A stretch of DNA of 45,817 nucleotides, from positions 1 through 45,817 of IMG/VR virus record IMGVR_UViG_3300031251_000978. One strand, written 5' to 3'. The translations under genes were made by a program, and so were the position numbers. This document shows positions 38,905-45,817 of the stretch, piece after piece; positions within the stretch are counted from its first letter, which is position 1; the number at the start of each line of letters is the position of its first letter. The DNA is from a virus. A model generated the notes under the pieces. That model searched no databases. It was not told the origin of the DNA and saw only the letters and a list, made by a program, of their open reading frames with translations.

Positions 38905-39053
38905 TGAACGCCATCTTCGGAAAGGCCGCGTCCGACCCGCGCGTGTACTTCGTCTGGTTCGTTGGAGAAGCGTTCTTCAAGAACATGTGCAGCGGCTGGC
39001 ATGCCGTTGTCGATGACTTTGGCAACTTGGTTGCCGTGCGGAGCTTCGCATGA
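38904..39053 (+). CDS. Small protein, 49 aa
   Basis: Start overlaps the upstream TAA; stop overlaps the next ATG. Product [29 protein letters not shown]...[19 protein letters not shown] is aromatic-rich with no obvious span. Coupling on both sides makes it a likely real gene of unknown function. Confidence 0.55.
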   Translation: MNAIFGKAASDPRVYFVWFVGEAFFKNMCSGWHAVVDDFGNLVAVRSFA

Positions 39054-39211
39054 CCCCGCTTCGCTTCTCCCGCCGCATGTTCGACCAGCACCCTGGAGAT
39101 GCTCAGTACGCCTGCAGTGTCACGCGATTCAAGCGCCGCATGCCGGCGAGCGAAATCGCCCTCTACCTGATCGCGGCGGTTGCCGTGGTCGTCATCTATC
39201 TCACACGTTAG
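39050..39211 (+). CDS. Small C-terminally anchored membrane protein, 53 aa
   Basis: ATGA overlap with the gene before. A basic N-terminal half ([22 protein letters not shown]) precedes a single C-terminal span ([18 protein letters not shown]). Function unknown. Confidence 0.6.
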   Translation: MTPLRFSRRMFDQHPGDAQYACSVTRFKRRMPASEIALYLIAAVAVVVIYLTR

Positions 39212-39219
39212 GAATCGTC

Positions 39220-40077
39220 ATGGCAAAGATCAAAATCGTCTCGCGCTACAACAGCGAAACCGTCCTCTTCGAGTGCGATGCGCCGGAGGGCCTCGATAGC
39301 GGGCTGCACATGCGGCATGCGCTGGAGCAGGCGACCGAGGCTCGCGCCAACCTGCGCGGCGCCAACCTGAGCGACGCCGACCTGAGCGACGCCAACCTGC
39401 GCGACGCCGACCTGCGCGACGCCAACCTGCGCGGCGCCAACCTGAGCGACGCCGACCTGAGCGACGCCAACCTGCGCGGCGCCTACCTGCGCGGCGCCAA
39501 CCTGAGCGACGCCAACCTGAGCGACGCCTACCTGCGCGGCGCCTACCTGCGCGACGCCAACCTGAGCGACGCCAACCTGAGCGACGCCAACCTGCGCGGC
39601 GCCGACCTGCGCGACGCCAACCTGAGCGGCGCCAACCTGAGCGACGCCAACCTGAGCGACGCCAACCTGAGCGACGCCTACCTGAGCGACGCCAACCTGC
39701 GCGGCGCCAACCTGAGCGGCGCCAACCTGAGCGACGCCAACCTGAGCGACGCCTACCTGCGCGACGCCTACCTGCGCGACTGTCCAGTCAAGATCGAGAA
39801 CATCCATCAGCGCATCTACGAAGCGGCGTCTGCCGAGGGCGCGCTCGATATGGGTTCGTGGCACTGCGGGACCACCCATTGCCGCGCCGGCTGGGTTGTC
39901 ACTCTCGCTGGCGAAGGCGGCAAGGCGCTCGAATTTGCGATGGGCACGCCTGCAGCCGCTGCGTTGATCTATCTGGCAAGCGACCCGAAACTGGAGCGCA
40001 TGCCGGACTTCTATTGCGGCAACGAACGGGCGCTGGCCGATATGAAGCGGTTGGCTGACGAAGCGGAGGCTGCATGA
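39220..40077 (+). CDS. Pentapeptide repeat protein with C-terminal phage domain, 285 aa
   Basis: ATG 39220 follows TTAGGAATC. After a 42-residue N-terminal part come 29 exact five-residue repeats A(N/D/Y)L(R/S)(G/D), forming a right-handed beta-helix of about seven turns. The ~95-residue C-terminus ([58 protein letters not shown]) is a domain seen with such repeats in phage proteins. Some pentapeptide proteins mimic DNA and inhibit gyrase (MfpA, Qnr); a DNA-mimic role is possible, though here the faces alternate Arg and Asp. Confidence 0.88.
   Translation: MAKIKIVSRYNSETVLFECDAPEGLDSGLHMRHALEQATEARANLRGANLSDADLSDANLRDADLRDANLRGANLSDADLSDANLRGAYLRGANLSDANLSDAYLRGAYLRDANLSDANLSDANLRGADLRDANLSGANLSDANLSDANLSDAYLSDANLRGANLSGANLSDANLSDAYLRDAYLRDCPVKIENIHQRIYEAASAEGALDMGSWHCGTTHCRAGWVVTLAGEGGKALEFAMGTPAAAALIYLASDPKLERMPDFYCGNERALADMKRLADEAEAA
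39346..39780 (+). repeat. 29 perfect 15-bp tandem repeats (pentapeptide code)
   Basis: Every unit reads GCC-(A/G/T)AC-CTG-(C/A)GC-G(G/A)C. All differences fall on three of the 15 bases and all change the amino acid; there is no synonymous variation. This indicates very recent expansion or ongoing homogenisation by unequal recombination or slippage. Confidence 0.95.
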
Positions 40078-40202
40078 ACCCCGCCTCTCCTATTGGAGAC
40101 GATGCAGAGCACGACTGCGACTTCTTCACCGAAACCGGGATTCTCGGGTTCGTTGTTCTGTGCGTGTGCCTGTTGGGATATGGACTGTGGGTGTTGCTGT
40201 GA
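40074..40202 (+). CDS. Small membrane protein, 42 aa
   Basis: ATGA overlap with the pentapeptide gene. Acidic N-terminal part ([15 protein letters not shown]) then one span ([21 protein letters not shown]). Ends with a GTGA overlap onto the next ORF. Unknown function. Confidence 0.6.
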   Translation: MNPASPIGDDAEHDCDFFTETGILGFVVLCVCLLGYGLWVLL

Positions 40203-40447
40203 ACGACACCGCCGCCAGCCTACAGGTCGCCTATGACGTAGCTGTCGATCAGTTCGGCCCCGACTCCATCGAAGCACTCGACGCCGAGCGCGCCGCCCGT
40301 AACTTTTTCAAGGATCAGCAATGCAAGTCTACAAAGCAATCAACGCCGTCCAGTCTGCTCTCGCCTCTGTCGGCATCAGCAAGGATTCCCGCAACGCGCA
40401 GCAGGGCTACAACTTCCGCGGGATCGATCAGGTCTACAACACGCTGA
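40199..40447 (+). CDS. Small ORF overlapping the ERF gene, 82 aa (3' end uncertain)
   Basis: GTG 40199 overlaps the upstream stop. The first ~41 residues ([19 protein letters not shown], then IEALDAERAARNFFKDQQ) look real. After that the frame runs 127 bases into the ERF gene and reads as Ser/Thr-rich shadow sequence. It probably once ended at the ERF start and lost its stop. Confidence 0.45.
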   Translation: MNDTAASLQVAYDVAVDQFGPDSIEALDAERAARNFFKDQQCKSTKQSTPSSLLSPLSASARIPATRSRATTSAGSIRSTTR

Positions 40448-40971
40448 GCCCGCTGCTCGCAAAGCATGGCTTGTGCATCCTGCCCAGGGTGCTGGCTCGC
40501 ACCGTCGCCGAGCATCCGTCCAAGAATGGCGGCGTCTTGTTCTACGTGACCGTCGAAGTCGAGTTCGATTTCGTCTGCGCGGAGGACGGCTCCAAGCATG
40601 TGGTGAAGACTTTCGGCGAGGCGATGGACAGCGGCGACAAGGCCACCAACAAGGCCATGTCAGCAGCCTATAAGTACGCTGCCATGCAGGCGTTCGCCAT
40701 CCCAACTGAGGGCGACAACGACGCCGACGCCACGACGCACGAGGTTGAACGACGCGGCCAAGCGGAATTGCGCGCAGCGTGGTTGAAGACCCAGTTCGGG
40801 CGGATCGACGCGGCCAAGAGTTCGGGCGAGATGAAGGGCGCCTTGAACGACGCGCTTGCCATCGCGGCCAACGAAGCCGACCAAGACGCAATCGACCAGC
40901 TCAAGGCTCACGCCCGGGCCAAGGTCGAGCGCGCCGCAGCAGCCAAGGCAAAGCAGCCCGAAGCCGCCTGA
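40321..40971 (+). CDS. ERF family single-strand annealing recombinase, 216 aa
   Basis: MQVYKAINAVQSALASVGISKDSRNAQQGYNFRGIDQVYNTLSPLLAKHGL is the classic ERF N-terminus; GEAMDSGDKATNKAMSAAYKYAAMQAFAIPTE is the conserved core. A Lys/Ala-rich tail follows. ERF proteins anneal DNA strands and circularise or recombine phage genomes. AAGGATCAGCA precedes the ATG. No exonuclease partner is evident nearby. Confidence 0.93.
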   Translation: MQVYKAINAVQSALASVGISKDSRNAQQGYNFRGIDQVYNTLSPLLAKHGLCILPRVLARTVAEHPSKNGGVLFYVTVEVEFDFVCAEDGSKHVVKTFGEAMDSGDKATNKAMSAAYKYAAMQAFAIPTEGDNDADATTHEVERRGQAELRAAWLKTQFGRIDAAKSSGEMKGALNDALAIAANEADQDAIDQLKAHARAKVERAAAAKAKQPEAA

Positions 40972-41135
40972 TGCCGCAACGCGATTACCGGGCTTACGCC
41001 ATTTCCCCTGCTGGTAAAGCCGCAAGGGCTCGCGCACATGCCCGGTACGTCGCCAAGCGCCGCGAACAGAACGCTCGAACCCGATTCAACCCTGCGCCTC
41101 TCGCGCAAGCAATGACCAACTGGAGAACCGCATGA
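40971..41135 (+). CDS. Small basic protein, 54 aa
   Basis: ATG overlaps the ERF stop and its own stop overlaps the Gp157 start. Very Arg/Ala-rich (KAARARAHARYVAKRREQNARTRFN), probably nucleic-acid binding. Placed between ERF and Gp157 in a coupled chain. Confidence 0.6.
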   Translation: MPQRDYRAYAISPAGKAARARAHARYVAKRREQNARTRFNPAPLAQAMTNWRTA

Positions 41136-41629
41136 CCGCCCTCTACGAATTAGCCGCCACCTTCCGCGCCGAAGCCGCCAAGCTTGCCGAACTGGACCTT
41201 GACGACCAGACGTTGCTCGACACCCTGGAGGGCATGTCTGGCGACCTCGAAGTCAAGGCGCAGAACGTCGTGATGTTCGCCCGAAACCTTGAGGCATCCG
41301 CCGTCGCCATCAAGGAAGCCGAGGCACAGATGGCTGCGCGCCGGAAGGCAATCGAGAACCGCGCGGCCGGCCTTCGTAAGTACGTGCAGACCTCGATGCA
41401 GGTTGCTGGCGTGACCAAGATCGAATGCCCGTACTTCGCGCTGAAGCTCCAGAACAACCCGCCGAGCGTGGATGTGTTCGAGCCGGGTCTGATCCCGCTG
41501 GAGTTCATGACCCAGCCGAAGCCGCCGGAGCCGGCGCCGAACAAGACCGCGATCGCAGCGGAGCTGAAGGCAGGCCACGAGGTGCCTGGCGCGCGGCTCG
41601 TGCAGTCGCAGAGGCTGGTGGTCGCCTGA
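41132..41629 (+). CDS. Siphovirus Gp157 family protein, 165 aa
   Basis: LYELAATFRAEAAKLAELDLDDQTLLDTLEGMSGDLEVKAQNVVMFARNLEASA and the coiled-coil/KKIECPYFALKLQNNPPSVDV-like region identify Gp157. The family accompanies phage recombination genes, and in some phages was linked to resistance. Its place after ERF fits. Confidence 0.88.
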   Translation: MTALYELAATFRAEAAKLAELDLDDQTLLDTLEGMSGDLEVKAQNVVMFARNLEASAVAIKEAEAQMAARRKAIENRAAGLRKYVQTSMQVAGVTKIECPYFALKLQNNPPSVDVFEPGLIPLEFMTQPKPPEPAPNKTAIAAELKAGHEVPGARLVQSQRLVVA

Positions 41630-41880
41630 TGGAGCCCACCCACATCGGCTTCCGGGTGCTCGCCTCGCCGGCCCAGCCCGGGTTCGACGACGAGGTCGAG
41701 AACTTCGAGATCCGCCAGGCGGCGATCGACTGCGCCCAGCTGCTGGACTCGAAGGGCTGGAAGAACGTGCGCTGCGTCGAAGTCAACAGCCGGCCGCCCC
41801 GCTACCCGGGAGAGTGCTTTGGCGACGCAATCGAGGAGTTCACGGACATCGAGTGGCAGTGCCATCAGATCGGCGCCTAG
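41629..41880 (+). CDS. Hypothetical phage protein, 83 aa
   Basis: ATG overlaps the Gp157 stop. Contains QAAIDCAQLLDSKGWKNVRCVEVNSRPP and ends EFTDIEWQCHQIGA. Mixed alpha/beta; no family recognised. Codon use is like its neighbours. Confidence 0.6.
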   Translation: MEPTHIGFRVLASPAQPGFDDEVENFEIRQAAIDCAQLLDSKGWKNVRCVEVNSRPPRYPGECFGDAIEEFTDIEWQCHQIGA

Positions 41881-41905
41881 TCCCTCCCACTAAAGGAAGA
41901 ATGAA

Positions 41906-42145
41906 ATGAGCACAGAGGAACGAGTCTTTGAACTCATCCGGCAACAGGCTGGCATCGAAGGAGCCATGTCTGCCGATCAATCGTTTTCCGCTGACTACGG
42001 TTTCGATTTGCTGGACAACGTCGAGATGCTGATGGCAATCGAGGACGAATTCGGCATCGAGATTTCCGCCTGGGCGGCCCAGGAAATCGGGACAGTCGCA
42101 GAAGCTATCGCCCTCGTTGACCGACTGGTTGGTGAGCAAGCATGA
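41906..42145 (+). CDS. Acyl-carrier-protein-like protein without the carrier serine, 79 aa
   Basis: The whole sequence aligns with bacterial ACP (MSTEERVFELIRQQAGIE..., YGFDLLDNVEMLMAIEDEFGIEI). The pantetheine-bearing Ser of the DSL motif (Ser36 in E. coli ACP) is Leu here (DLL). So it should fold as ACP but not carry an acyl chain. It may bind host ACP partners as a decoy or act as an adaptor. GGAAGAATGAA gives a good ribosome site. Confidence 0.8.
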   Translation: MSTEERVFELIRQQAGIEGAMSADQSFSADYGFDLLDNVEMLMAIEDEFGIEISAWAAQEIGTVAEAIALVDRLVGEQA

Positions 42146-43185
42146 CACCCCAAGCCGCGCAAAAAGAGAGGGAAGCCGTGAGCGACGACCAGCTGCGCGA
42201 TCTCGCTGATGACTTCAAATCGCACATCCTGCACGCTGGCGTGCGGCACGATGAGTTCGACTACATGGGATTCGCCCGTGCTGTCCTTTCTCTCGCCACC
42301 AAGCAAGCAGACAAGCCTGTAGGAGCGGAGGCGAAGGAGCTTCAGGTGACCGCCTGCTACTTCCCCAAAACAGGCGACGCGGAGCTTTCGTGGGAGCGCA
42401 ACGGCAAGTCGCTTTCCATGACAGTGCCGGTGACGCCCGAGCAAGGGAGAGCACTGGCGGACATCGTGTGGCCTTGCGTGTTCTGGCCTGCTGTCGCCCA
42501 TCCTCCCACCCCAGTAGTGGCCCGCGACTGGACGGCGATCGAAGCGGCGATTCATGCCTACGTCGAAGACTACGAGATGGTCGGCGAGGACGAGGAGGGC
42601 CGCGACGGTTGCTACACGCCCACCGAGACGGAGCGCGACATCATCACCGATGCTGTGATGGGGCTGCTGGCCGACACCGACTTCGTTGCAGCCTATGACC
42701 GTGTTGCCGCCACCCCGGCAGAGCCGGTAGGCGAGCCGCTGACGGATGACGTGTGGCCCGACTACATCGCCGGACTGATTGAAACGTACCTCAAAGGCGA
42801 CCCCGCACCGGACAAGCGAAAAGGCGCCATCGCAGGAATCATCCGTCGCCGGATGTACCTCGCCACCCCACCCTCCCCAGCACTGCGCGACGTACGATGC
42901 AAAGGCGATCCGGGTGAGTGCGACTTCAACGGCGCGTGCATGTATGGCTGTGGACGCGTGCTGGCCGACCAAGCCTTGCTGGAAGGATTGAGTCGGCATA
43001 TTCCCCAGGTGTTGGAAGAACTGCAATTCGAGCGCGGGACCAACTCCCTCGCTGCATACAACCTGCGTCTGTGCATGATCGAGGTTAAGAAGGCACTGGA
43101 AGGTAAGCGAACTCCGGCGAACCCAAGAGCAGAGTTGGCCGTTGGTGACGTGCTGGCCGAGCGCAAGAGGCAGGATGCGAAATGA
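42142..43185 (+). CDS. Mosaic hypothetical phage protein, 347 aa
   Basis: ATGA overlap with the ACP-like gene. The N-terminal part (DDQLRDLADDFKSHILHAGV, DYMGFARAVLSLATKQ) resembles phage proteins starting with a short HTH-like segment. The middle has a Cys cluster (CKGDPGECDFNGACMYGCGR) that may bind metal. The C-terminus DVLAERKRQDAK looks like the first residues of a longer domain that is missing, so this is probably a recombination mosaic. Confidence 0.6.
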   Translation: MTPQAAQKEREAVSDDQLRDLADDFKSHILHAGVRHDEFDYMGFARAVLSLATKQADKPVGAEAKELQVTACYFPKTGDAELSWERNGKSLSMTVPVTPEQGRALADIVWPCVFWPAVAHPPTPVVARDWTAIEAAIHAYVEDYEMVGEDEEGRDGCYTPTETERDIITDAVMGLLADTDFVAAYDRVAATPAEPVGEPLTDDVWPDYIAGLIETYLKGDPAPDKRKGAIAGIIRRRMYLATPPSPALRDVRCKGDPGECDFNGACMYGCGRVLADQALLEGLSRHIPQVLEELQFERGTNSLAAYNLRLCMIEVKKALEGKRTPANPRAELAVGDVLAERKRQDAK

Positions 43186-43418
43186 GCCTTTCTTCGCATC
43201 AAAGCGCCCGCATGAAAAACGATGAGTGGTTGACGCCGCCGGAAATCGTGAAAGCGCTCGGACCCTTCTGCCTCGATCCGTGCTCCCCAGTGGCTCGCCC
43301 GTGGGAAACAGCAGCGAACCACTACACGATGCATGACGACGGACTGTCGAAGCCTTGGGAGGGCAGAGTCTGGCTCAACCCTCCATTTGGCCGAGAAGCA
43401 GTTAATTGGAGGTGGGGA
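43182..43418 (+). pseudogene. 5' fragment of a phage N6-adenine methyltransferase
   Basis: DEWLTPPEIVKALGPFCLDPCSPV, NHYTMHDDGLSKPWEGRVWLNPPFGRE matches the beginning of phage Dam-type methyltransferases (DNA_N-6-adenine family) including the catalytic NPPF motif. It then stops matching and continues in frame into the next gene. The C-terminal two-thirds of the enzyme is absent, so no methylation is expected. Confidence 0.75.
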
Positions 43419-43703
43419 ATGAGCGATGTGAAGCTGCCGGATCCAAAGTACATCTATCACGACGATGGCGAGAGCGATGACCTATTCGAGTTCGCCACGT
43501 CTGGCGCTGTAGACGAACGCTGCGCGAAATGCGAGCGCTTGTACACGCAAGAGATGATGCTCGCCTTCCGCGCTGAAGGTGTAGCCCAGGCGCTGGAGAG
43601 CCTGAAGTTCCACCCGAGTGCATCGCAAGTGCATCCAGACTATCGGGACTGGTTCAACAAGACCATCGATGCGGCTATCCAGGGAGGCAACCATGGCGCA
43701 TGA
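43419..43703 (+). CDS. Small phage protein with CxxC, 94 aa
   Basis: ATG 43419 follows an unusually strong site (TTGGAGGTGGGGA) lying inside the methyltransferase fragment. Product MSDVKLPDPKYIYHDDGESDDLF, then DERCAKCERLYTQEMMLAFRAEG. It could also be translated as the tail of the methyltransferase fusion. Function unknown. Confidence 0.6.
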   Translation: MSDVKLPDPKYIYHDDGESDDLFEFATSGAVDERCAKCERLYTQEMMLAFRAEGVAQALESLKFHPSASQVHPDYRDWFNKTIDAAIQGGNHGA

Positions 43704-44172
43704 AGAGATTCGCAAAGCCGTCGTCAAGGCGCGCAACTTCCCGCACAACACCTGCGGAGCCAGCCGACACGTTGAGCAGATCGGCGAGCACCTCATCACA
43801 GGCACGCCGTACCCGATGCTCACAGAGGAGGGCCCCTACTGCGGCGAGTCGATTCTGTCGGTCGTTGCGTCGCTCTACAAGGCTAGAACGCAGCTCGCAG
43901 AGATGGAGAGCTTGCGCAAGGATGCCGAGCGGTATCGCTGGCTGCGCGATGGCGACGGAATTTCGCCTCTCTACCCCGACCGTCAGTTGATGCTAATGGC
44001 ATGGGGCCACGCCGGTGGCGTTCTTTGCCCCCTGGGACCCCGTGAGAGAAGACGCTTTCTCGTGGAGTGCAACTGCGCATCATGCGGCGCCCCTCTTCAC
44101 CACCACCCAGATGCTCGCCTATGGCGACGAACGTGCTGCGCAGGCACTGGAGGAAGCGGCGCAGTCAATTGA
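43693..44172 (+). CDS. Phage protein with disrupted C-terminus, 159 aa
   Basis: ATG 43693 follows GGAGGCAACC. Residues to ~112 look typical (NTCGASRHVEQIGEHLITGTPYP, LRKDAERYRWLRDGDG). The remainder is Arg/Cys-rich and reads as a shadow of the next frame. A junction or frameshift near 44010-44040 is likely. Confidence 0.5.
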   Translation: MAHEEIRKAVVKARNFPHNTCGASRHVEQIGEHLITGTPYPMLTEEGPYCGESILSVVASLYKARTQLAEMESLRKDAERYRWLRDGDGISPLYPDRQLMLMAWGHAGGVLCPLGPRERRRFLVECNCASCGAPLHHHPDARLWRRTCCAGTGGSGAVN

Positions 44173-44311
44173 AAGCCAAGACACCAACGGCGACTACCTT
44201 GGCGGCTGGCAGGAAATTTTCGCGGCGGTTGCGAGATCGCTCATCCCGGCTATCAAGGAGAGGAAGAAGGGACATGACCACCCCACATATACCGGGAGCA
44301 GCAATGGGTGA
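44015..44311 (+). CDS. Phage protein in the +1 frame, 98 aa or less
   Basis: GTG 44015 or GTG 44039. From APLFTTTQMLAYGDERAAQALEEAAQSIE onward it has real protein character with helical pattern to the end. It overlaps the previous frame by ~130-160 bases, so it may be the displaced C-terminus of a fused phage protein. Confidence 0.45.
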   Translation: MAFFAPWDPVREDAFSWSATAHHAAPLFTTTQMLAYGDERAAQALEEAAQSIESQDTNGDYLGGWQEIFAAVARSLIPAIKERKKGHDHPTYTGSSNG

Positions 44312-44504
44312 GGACGCCTACTACGATGATCGCGACGAGGACTTCGATGAGCCCGTGTGCGAGCGCTGCCGAGGCGACGGCATGGACCCGTGGTGCGACT
44401 ACATGCTGCCGTGCCCTGACTGCCACAGCGAGCAATACGCCGAGATCATCACCCCCACCCAGGCTGAAGGGGCTGATAGCACTATGGGAGGGCTGACGGA
44501 ATGA
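44274..44504 (+). CDS. Zinc-ribbon protein, 76 aa
   Basis: ATG 44274 follows AGGAAGAAGGGAC. An acidic N-terminal half (EDAYYDDRDEDFDEPV) precedes CERCRGDGMDPWCDYMLPCPDCHS, a double CxxC motif of DnaJ-like type. It may be a small regulator. Overlaps the next gene (ATGA). Confidence 0.65.
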   Translation: MTTPHIPGAAMGEDAYYDDRDEDFDEPVCERCRGDGMDPWCDYMLPCPDCHSEQYAEIITPTQAEGADSTMGGLTE

Positions 44505-44686
44505 GCGAAGCAGAAGATCGCGTAATCTACCGTGCCGACCTGTGCAAGAAACTTGGCGTCGGCAGCGAGGCGATGCGCCGCTGGCTCAAGGCCGGCAAGC
44601 TGCCAAAGCCAGACGTGGACATCAGCCAGAAGACTCGCGGCTGGAAGCTATCCACCCTGCGCGCTGCCGGGATCAACCTTGTCTAG
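44501..44686 (+). CDS. AlpA/MerR-type HTH protein, likely excisionase, 61 aa
   Basis: VIYRADLCKKLGVGSEAMRRWLKAGKLPKPDVDISQKTRGWKLSTLRA is the AlpA/excisionase-type winged HTH. It is next to, and convergent with, the integrase; their 3' ends overlap by 39 bases. As the last gene of the repressible rightward operon it would be expressed on induction, as expected for a recombination directionality factor. Confidence 0.8.
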   Translation: MSEAEDRVIYRADLCKKLGVGSEAMRRWLKAGKLPKPDVDISQKTRGWKLSTLRAAGINLV

Positions 44687-45817
44687 CCAGTCGGCCCAGG
44701 CCTGGAGCATGGGCTTGCGCTCCCGCATGTACTCGGCGCGGTTGTATGCAGAGCGCACCTTGTCCTCTGGTGAGTGCGCGAGCTGCCGCTCGATGGCGTC
44801 CTTGCCATACCCTTCCTCGTTCGCCCAAGTCGAGGCGACGGTGCGCCAGCCATGACCCGTCATCTCGCCCTTGTAGCCCATGCGCGCCATCAAGGCGAGC
44901 ACGGTGTTCTCGCTGATAGGCCGATCCAGCCGGTGGTCAGCAGCGAACACGTATTCGCTTCCGCGCTGGCGGGCTCGCATCTTGTCGAGGATTTCGAGAG
45001 CCTGTCGGGAGAGCGGAACCATGTGGTCCTTCCGGCCCTTCATCCGATCGTCCTGAATGCGCCATACGTCGCCATCGAGCTCGCCCCATGTCATGAAGCG
45101 CATCTCGTTGGTGCGGACCCATGTGTAGGCCAAGAAGCGGCAGGCCAGCACCGAGCTCAAGTCCTTTTCGAACGACAGCCGCTCAAGGAGATCATGAACG
45201 TCCGTCAGGCGCACGGCGGCATGATGCTTGACCTTCGAGCGCCCGAACGCCGTCTTCGAGTCGATCAGGGCGGCCGGGTTGAGCTCGGCGAATTTCTGCT
45301 CGACCGCCCAGTTGAAGACCTGCGAGCTCCACATCTTCACCTTGCGGACGTAGTTGTAGTGGCCGGCCGCATTCATGCGGTTGAGCTCATCCAGCAGCAG
45401 GCCGCGGTCGATTGCTGCCGTTGCCTTGGCGCCGAGGTTCGGCACAAGGTGGAGCTCGATTCCTCGCAGGGCATTCGTCCGGTATGCGTCGGCAACGTCC
45501 TTGCGGCCATTCCAGTAGGTCTGGCAGTCCTCCCAGAACGTGGTCTTCGGCTTCGCCTTGGCCTTCGGAGAAATGCCGTCAAGAAGCCCCTTGCGGAGCT
45601 CGTCGCGCTTGATCCGGGCTTCGGCCAGGCTCAGCAGTGGGTAGGGACCGAGGGACTTGGTTTGCGGCTTTCCATCGACACGGTAGGCTACTCGCCAGAC
45701 CTTCGCGCCGGTCGGGCTGATGTAGAGAAACATGCCGTGCCCGTCGAACAGTTTGCGCGCCTTGTCGGCAGGCTTGGCGGTACGACACTGGTGATCGGAA
45801 AGCGTGTTTGTAGGCAT
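44648..45817 (-). CDS. int: P4-type tyrosine integrase, 389 aa
   Basis: N-terminal DUF4102 domain (LFDGHGMFLYISPTGAKVWRVAYR), core-binding domain ~95-195, and catalytic domain with Arg in TWVRTNEMRF, HGWR (His-x-x-Arg), the QLAHSPED His and the nucleophile Tyr in AYNRAEYMRER. Length is normal. The window ends at its ATG, so promoter and attachment site lie just outside. P4-type integrases usually use tRNA genes, which cannot be seen here. Confidence 0.93.
   Translation of the reverse strand: MPTNTLSDHQCRTAKPADKARKLFDGHGMFLYISPTGAKVWRVAYRVDGKPQTKSLGPYPLLSLAEARIKRDELRKGLLDGISPKAKAKPKTTFWEDCQTYWNGRKDVADAYRTNALRGIELHLVPNLGAKATAAIDRGLLLDELNRMNAAGHYNYVRKVKMWSSQVFNWAVEQKFAELNPAALIDSKTAFGRSKVKHHAAVRLTDVHDLLERLSFEKDLSSVLACRFLAYTWVRTNEMRFMTWGELDGDVWRIQDDRMKGRKDHMVPLSRQALEILDKMRARQRGSEYVFAADHRLDRPISENTVLALMARMGYKGEMTGHGWRTVASTWANEEGYGKDAIERQLAHSPEDKVRSAYNRAEYMRERKPMLQAWADWLDKVDPGSAQGG

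Noticed and set aside
39346-39780. CRISPR array
   Set aside because: 15-bp contiguous units in frame without spacers; they are protein-coding pentapeptide repeats.
39346-39780. Diversity-generating retroelement target
   Set aside because: Variation is not limited to adenines, and there is no reverse transcriptase or template repeat in the window.
39208-39879. Leftward frame encoding [10 protein letters not shown] repeats
   Set aside because: Simple mirror of the pentapeptide repeats on the other strand.
1-45817. tRNA genes or a visible attachment core
   Set aside because: I found no tRNA-like cloverleaf by eye and the integrase-proximal edge is cut at the integrase start, so att sites cannot be assigned.

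Overview
The window is an almost complete temperate myovirus (contractile-tailed) prophage. High GC content, dense ATGA-type start/stop overlaps and the phage families present fit a beta-proteobacterial host of the Burkholderiales type. That host guess is an inference from style; no host chromosomal gene is clearly present. The right edge falls exactly on the first codon of a P4-type integrase. The left edge cuts a gene.

Layout. Positions 1-1800 hold rightward accessory genes: an FtsK-gamma-like fragment, small ORFs and a KilA-N protein. From about 28,000 down to 2,031 runs one long leftward late operon. In transcription order it encodes small and decorative structural proteins (including an 831-aa repeat protein), terminase, portal, head morphogenesis, protease with a possible nested scaffold, cement protein, major capsid, connector proteins, sheath, tube, tail chaperones joined by a -1 frameshift, tape measure with a muralytic domain, baseplate, fibre, membrane proteins, endolysin and holin. 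Two rightward moron genes sit inside the baseplate cluster. Between 28,400 and 28,570 lie a promoter-like sequence and a terminator, next to a zinc-finger gene in the position of lambda Q. A second terminator lies just before the first late gene. Together they suggest late control by antitermination.

From 36,268 down to 28,568 runs a lambdoid-style early operon: Cro-like, KilA-N, small membrane protein, a large inverted repeat, a CII-position HTH protein, replication proteins (SF2 helicase, TOPRIM protein), several very small coupled ORFs, NinG and the Q-position gene. Rightward from 36,334 is the lysogenic operon: a short CI-like HTH repressor, a HipA-like kinase and a co-translated partner, closed by a strong terminator. 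These last two occupy the place of lambda rexAB. The operon is flanked by two arrays of the same operator motif, like oR and oL. The right array controls a rightward operon (38,554-44,686): small membrane proteins, a 29-repeat pentapeptide protein, ERF recombinase, a Gp157-like protein, an acyl-carrier-protein look-alike without the carrier serine, a broken adenine methyltransferase, zinc-ribbon proteins and an AlpA/excisionase-like protein that converges on the integrase.

The best candidate for an undescribed system is the repressor-kinase-partner operon. It looks like a hipBA-type module merged with prophage immunity.
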